Of a DNA stretch of 64,000 nucleotides, positions 59,967-64,000 are shown piece by piece. The stretch spans positions 1,515,678-1,579,677 of the forward strand of contig CAJNOI010000002.1 in the NCBI GenBank assembly GCA_905250115.1, written 5' to 3'. The position numbers were made by a program, and so were the translations under genes. The notes beneath the pieces are model-generated. The model searched no databases and was not told the origin of the DNA. It saw nothing but the letters and a program-made list of their open reading frames with translations. Source of the DNA: Adineta steineri (Eukaryota; Rotifera; Eurotatoria; Adinetida; Adinetidae). Numbering within the stretch: position 1 is the stretch's first letter; each line of letters opens with the position of its first letter.

Positions 59967-61438
59967 ATGGATGCTATGATTCCCGTTGATACACTTGAAG
60001 TGACTGATACTGGTTTTAATGAACAATTTCGATTACGTACTGATAGTATAACAAAAAGTTCATCAACTGATGAAAATGAAATTCGATCATCTGATGTTAT
60101 TGAACCTATTGTCAAGACAGCTCATTCAACATCAAGTGGTTTCGATGTTCACAATGTTTATGAAGCATTTTTATCTGCATTAAAAGAACCTGAAAATCCA
60201 AAATCACCTATTAGTACACAAGATTATATAAATGGTTATCGAGAATTAGTAAAGTGAGCCTCTTTTTTTCTTTATTACAAAAGAGAATATAAATATTCTC
60301 CTCTGACTAGATTTGATTAGATAGAGAAAGAAAAAAAACTGAAGAATTCACTAGAGAAATCAATCTCATTTTTATTATTATGAAAACTGAAATTAGTTTT
60401 CTTTGTTTTTTTTTCTAATAGATTTTTTGATCAACTTGGTTATGTATTTAAATTTGTTAAAGATGATGTTGTTTCAAAATTAACTATTTTACAACATTTT
60501 GTTGATCAAGATAATGGTGATACACCTCATTATGATACAATACAAAAGGCAATTGATTATGAAACAGATAATAATTTGATTAAAACATATCCCGAAAATT
60601 TTCCTCGAACTTTATTAAGACTTCATCGTGCTTTAATTTTTATTGAAGAATTTCTTCGAGGTTTAAGTGAACGACCATCATCTGATAGTACAGTTACAAT
60701 TGCAACAAATGCTTATGATTCAACATTATATTATCATCGTAAGTTTAAATATTAATTAGCATATAATATGTTAAGATCGAATCTATACTGATACCACTTA
60801 CTGTCCTCTTTCTTTTCATATAAACATAATTAAAATGTCTCTAAAATTTTACAAGTATCCCATAGGCAATTTGAGACCAGTCGATCTAATCTACATAGTC
60901 TGATACAAGTATTAGTCATCAAAAATTTAGGTTACTTCGATCTTTGTTGAAAGATATGATAAAGAATTATTTGTCAGGCTTCAATGATAATTATTATTTA
61001 TTGTCAAAATGAAAATAAGCAGAAATTTCTCATTATTTACAAATTAAATATCATATTGACAGTATGTAATTAGACGTTAAATAAATGCCAACAGCTGTAC
61101 TATTGAAATATCTCAACAGCATTTCTACTTTCTTCTATATTAGTCAAATCAAAATGCATGAATGACAGATTTTTGACTGCTGTATAATTAGAGATATTTG
61201 TTTTTTGAAAACTTACAAATCATGAAAATTTTTTTCTTTAGATGGTTTTCTTATTCGTACAACCGTCAAAGTTGGTTTTCGTGCATTACCATCTCGTAAA
61301 CAATTAGATGAAATACTCTTTCATGGTCAAAAATCAAATATGATTGAACAATATAAAACATTTATTAAAACAATCAAACAAATTTATGATATTATTGAAG
61401 AATATTATGCAGAAAAAAAATATTTACAATTACCATAA
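59967..61438 (+). CDS. CPTP: Ceramide-1-phosphate transfer protein
   Basis: Moves ceramide-1-phosphate between membranes in the cytosol; member of the glycolipid transfer protein fold. Exons 59967-60253, 60422-60738 and 61242-61438 give 266 aa (human 214; the extra 50 residues are a Ser/Asp/Glu-rich N-terminus). The GLTP domain starts at about residue 60. Matches to the CPTP subgroup include YRELVKFFDQLGYVFKFV, DVVSKLTIL, RTLLRLHRAL (head-group arginines), LYYHHGFLIRTTVKVGF (histidine) and VGFRALPSRKQ, with a C-terminus ending YLQLP as in human CPTP (LLDLP). The intron at 60739-61241 is about 500 bp, unlike the usual 50-60. AATAAA lies near 61858. Confidence 0.9.
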
Positions 61439-62980
61439 ATTTACATTAGAAAAATCAAGTAGCGCGCATTGACTTCTATAGAATATTATATTATTTATTT
61501 TTCGCGTATAACCGTCCAAAATCTATTTGTAGTATTTCCTTATATGTGTCCTCGGTTCATTGTCTTATCTGATATAAACATTAAGATTTTTCAATTTTTA
61601 CATTTTCTTTCAGCAAAAACTAAAACACTGTATAGGCTTTCTTTTTGTGCATTTGTTGTCGTTTTGTACTAATCATTTATTTGACATCTACGCTTTGTTT
61701 TGTATGTATTGAAAGGTGACAATCGAGTGTTGTTTTAGTTTTTTCTTTCTTCATATGTCATATTAACATGTTTTTATATATATATATATATATACATATA
61801 TTTATCTTCCTTCTTTGTGCGTACATATTAATAGCACTTTCTTAAAAATGCTTGAAAAATAAAACATAAGATTATTTATGATGGAAGAACAATAAAGCTT
61901 GATTAATCTGAAATTTTGTCTTAATGAAGCAACGTTCGTCAAAGTAAAAGCTTTAAAAAAATAGGTTTGATCATGTCTGCATGTGTCATATTATTTACTT
62001 AAGAAGTTGAGTTCTTATATTCAATTTTGATTAGAATTATTATTAATATAGAAATATGCTAGACGTTTTGTCAATAGAAATTTTATCTACTATACTCAAT
62101 TTAATGTAATCATGTTTTGTTTCTTTTTGTCTTGTCATATTGATAATAAAATTGCAATTTTGAATAGACAAAGAATAAAATATTTGTGTGCGCATGTGAA
62201 TTGAATTAAACATTAAAAAAAAAGCGACAAACTTAGAACTTTCTAGAAAAATACCACACCACTTGAAAATGAGAAACGCAGGAGTAAACAGAAGAAAGAA
62301 AAAAATCGAAAAGAATTTAAACAAAAACAAGCAAATTATAGGGAATTGATTCTTTTGCACATAGTATATAAGAATCTATTCAATCGATAATAATGTTTTA
62401 TGATATTTTTGTTTTCTTCATGATGTTGAATAAGACGAGGGATGATAATAGAAGGGAAACCAGAAATAGCAGCAACGGCGACAACAAATACTTGATGTAT
62501 GTAAATGACCACAAATAAAAGATAATTTTGTGCTTTAACAAAACGAAAAGCGAAAGCAAAGGAAAAAAAGAAAGAAATATAGACACGAAAGAGCACGAAA
62601 ATTCATCACGTGAATAATAAAAAGAAATAGTAGCAGAAAACTCAAATCTTTCGATAAGAATAATCGAAATAGGATTGAAGAAGAAAAAAAAGAATACACA
62701 CACACACACGTACACAATAAATCGCCTAGTAATTATGTTTTTTTCTTTATGTACTAAGCTAAAGGAAGAGACAAAAAAGAAAGAAGAAGGATATTCATAT
62801 AGTATTGAAATCGTAATAATGATAATTGTTATAAGAAATAATAGTAATAATGATAATACTTGCCCTTGCTTAGAGTGCGGAGAAACACCGACGAGAAAAA
62901 GAAAGAGAGAGAGAGACAGAAAGCAAAACAACGTACAACACGAAACAACAATTAAGTTGTAAAATAAAACTAAAACACAT
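61439..62980. other. Convergent intergenic region CPTP / membrane-protein gene
   Basis: CPTP 3' flank, an (AT)n run at about 61776-61800, a poly(A) signal near 61858 and long AT-rich sequence. An (AC)n run lies at 62697-62709. Long minus-strand open frames at 62043-63036 are Phe/Leu/Ser-rich with no domain and overlap untranslated sequence, so they are not called as genes. Confidence 0.5.
61771..61801. repeat. (AT)n microsatellite
   Basis: A tatatatatatatatatata run between CPTP and the minus-strand membrane-protein gene. Confidence 0.85.
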
Positions 62981-64000
62981 TTATGCTCTGGGTGCAGCTG
63001 TGTCATTAGTTGCTGCTGCATTATAACCTGAAGCACGTCGTTTTCGTATAAGTAATATAATCAAGCCAATAAGTAAGAGACCAGCTATTGCTGCAATAAT
63101 AAGTATGATCGGTAACCAACCGAGTCCTTTCTTAGGTGGTGGTGCTGAATCATCCGACATTCCAGCTGAAGCTGCATCTTTCGATTGATTTGGATCAGAT
63201 GGTGGATGATGTTCATGCTCGCCACCTTCACCTTGTCCAGTTTCAGCACCTTTTTCAGCTTGAGGATTTTCGGTATCATCTCCTCCTTGTTGATTTTCAC
63301 CGCCATCACCTGATGGTTGTTGATCATTAACTTCATTTGGATTTGCATTTGGATCTATAATAATACAAAATACATTCATTTAATAATGATATATTTCAAA
63401 TTTATTAGCATCATCATGTTTCTTTTTGTATGAATGTTAAAAAGAAGTAAAGGCGAAAAATTTCGAAATGAATATATCATTTATATTGTCAATGAAAGCA
63501 GCAATAGCTTTGAAATTCTTTTTTTGTTATAATCAATTGTCAATGCTTTATTTTTCATTTACTTCGGTAATCAAATGATTCATAGTCCCAGGGAACCTGT
63601 GATTTTCCATTATTCCGTTCATTTGGACTTATAAAATGTTTTGGTGGATATTCATTTTCTGTTCCAGGTATATTATTAATATGTTGAGAATATATTGGTG
63701 ATCGATAGTCTGAAACCATTTTAAAAGTTTCTTTTTTCTTGTCTTAGTAGAGTTTTTATTTTACAGTTTTATAAGTTTTCAAAAGATTTTTACTTAAAAT
63801 AATTATCATTTATCTTACCTGGATGATAAGGATGATCAGCTTGTCCAGATTGCCACGAATTTCCATCAGCAGGATTTTGATGTTGATCATAATTTGGTGT
63901 AGTTGGTTGTTTTGTTTTTGGTCGTCGTTTTCTCGTTTGACCAGCTGGTGTTGCACTATCTTGTTGTTGTTGTTGTTCATCACCTTGTTGATCATTTGTT
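62981..64000 (-). CDS. Single-pass membrane protein, 3' part (5' end outside window)
   Basis: Not recognised; partial. Visible minus-strand exons are 64000-63819, 63709-63563 and 63354-62981, all in phase, encoding the last 234 residues. The visible part begins with Gln/Thr/Pro-rich sequence including a basic RKRRPKTK patch, continues through a Pro/Asn/Tyr-rich segment (VPWDYESFDYR) and a Gly/Glu/Gln/Asp-rich stretch. One hydrophobic membrane segment (IILIIAAIAGLLLIGLIILL) follows, then RKRR stop-transfer residues and a 20-residue Ala/Thr tail. That is a type I membrane layout with a disordered, mucin-like outer region. The signal peptide, if any, lies beyond 64000. Confidence 0.65.

Noticed and set aside
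62398..63036. 212-aa minus-strand open frame
   Set aside because: Phe/Leu/Ser-rich translation of purine-rich plus-strand DNA; overlaps the end and 3' flank of the membrane-protein gene in another frame and has no domain.
1..64000. CRISPR arrays, rRNA and tRNA genes
   Set aside because: No regularly spaced repeats, rRNA cores or tRNA box-B-like motifs noticed while reading; a covariance-model scan would be needed to exclude tRNAs fully.

Overview
The window is AT-rich, intron-dense animal nuclear DNA. It carries about 20 protein genes, and most introns are only 48-70 nt with GT/AG ends. The recognisable products are single-copy metazoan proteins (eIF4B, ELAV-like, UBE2Z, PPM1G, NR2E1/tailless, UMPS, NIPP1/PPP1R8, TBCK, MCEE, ARHGAP6-like, FSIP1, RIC8, DNAJC1, CPTP). 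Tiny introns, a compact layout, A/T-ending codons, runs of Asn/Ser/Gln codons, an intronless bacterial-type DUF2807 gene and possible spliced-leader acceptors directly before some start codons together suggest a rotifer, most likely a bdelloid. This organism call is an inference; no marker gene in the window proves it.

Layout. Positions 1-21.6 kb hold nine genes, all on the plus strand: eIF4B, an ELAV-type RNA-binding protein, UBE2Z, PPM1G, a small very basic protein, an NR2E1/tailless nuclear receptor, UMPS, a secreted DUF2807-like protein and a single-pass membrane protein. At 21.8-24.7 kb a minus-strand RING / coiled-coil / ubiquitin-like protein runs head-to-head with PPP1R8. From 24.8 to 34.5 kb, PPP1R8, a coiled-coil protein and TBCK lie in a tight same-strand array with gaps of only 105-111 bp, followed by MCEE. 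An ARHGAP6-like RhoGAP (minus, 36.6-41.5 kb) is followed by a 6.3 kb gene-poor stretch. FSIP1 (minus) and RIC8 (plus) are divergent across 360 bp, then DNAJC1 (plus), a Ser/Thr-rich orphan (minus), CPTP (plus) and the 3' part of a membrane-protein gene (minus) that leaves the window.

For every multi-exon gene the exons were chosen so that splice phase is kept and the total coding length is a multiple of three. Protein lengths are close to, or longer than, those known for each family; the excess is mostly low-complexity sequence.

The most notable non-genic structure is the 1.3 kb intron of the coiled-coil gene (27545-28883). It contains two inserts that each have matching terminal inverted repeats and exact 8-bp direct repeats at their edges, the signature of hAT-type miniature transposons. 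A third, longer inverted-repeat insert lies between them. One of the hAT-like inserts has become a GGAATT-rich minisatellite and contains a 100-N assembly gap.

The genes do not form one pathway; this is an ordinary euchromatic housekeeping and developmental region. I see no rRNA, tRNA, CRISPR or viral genes.
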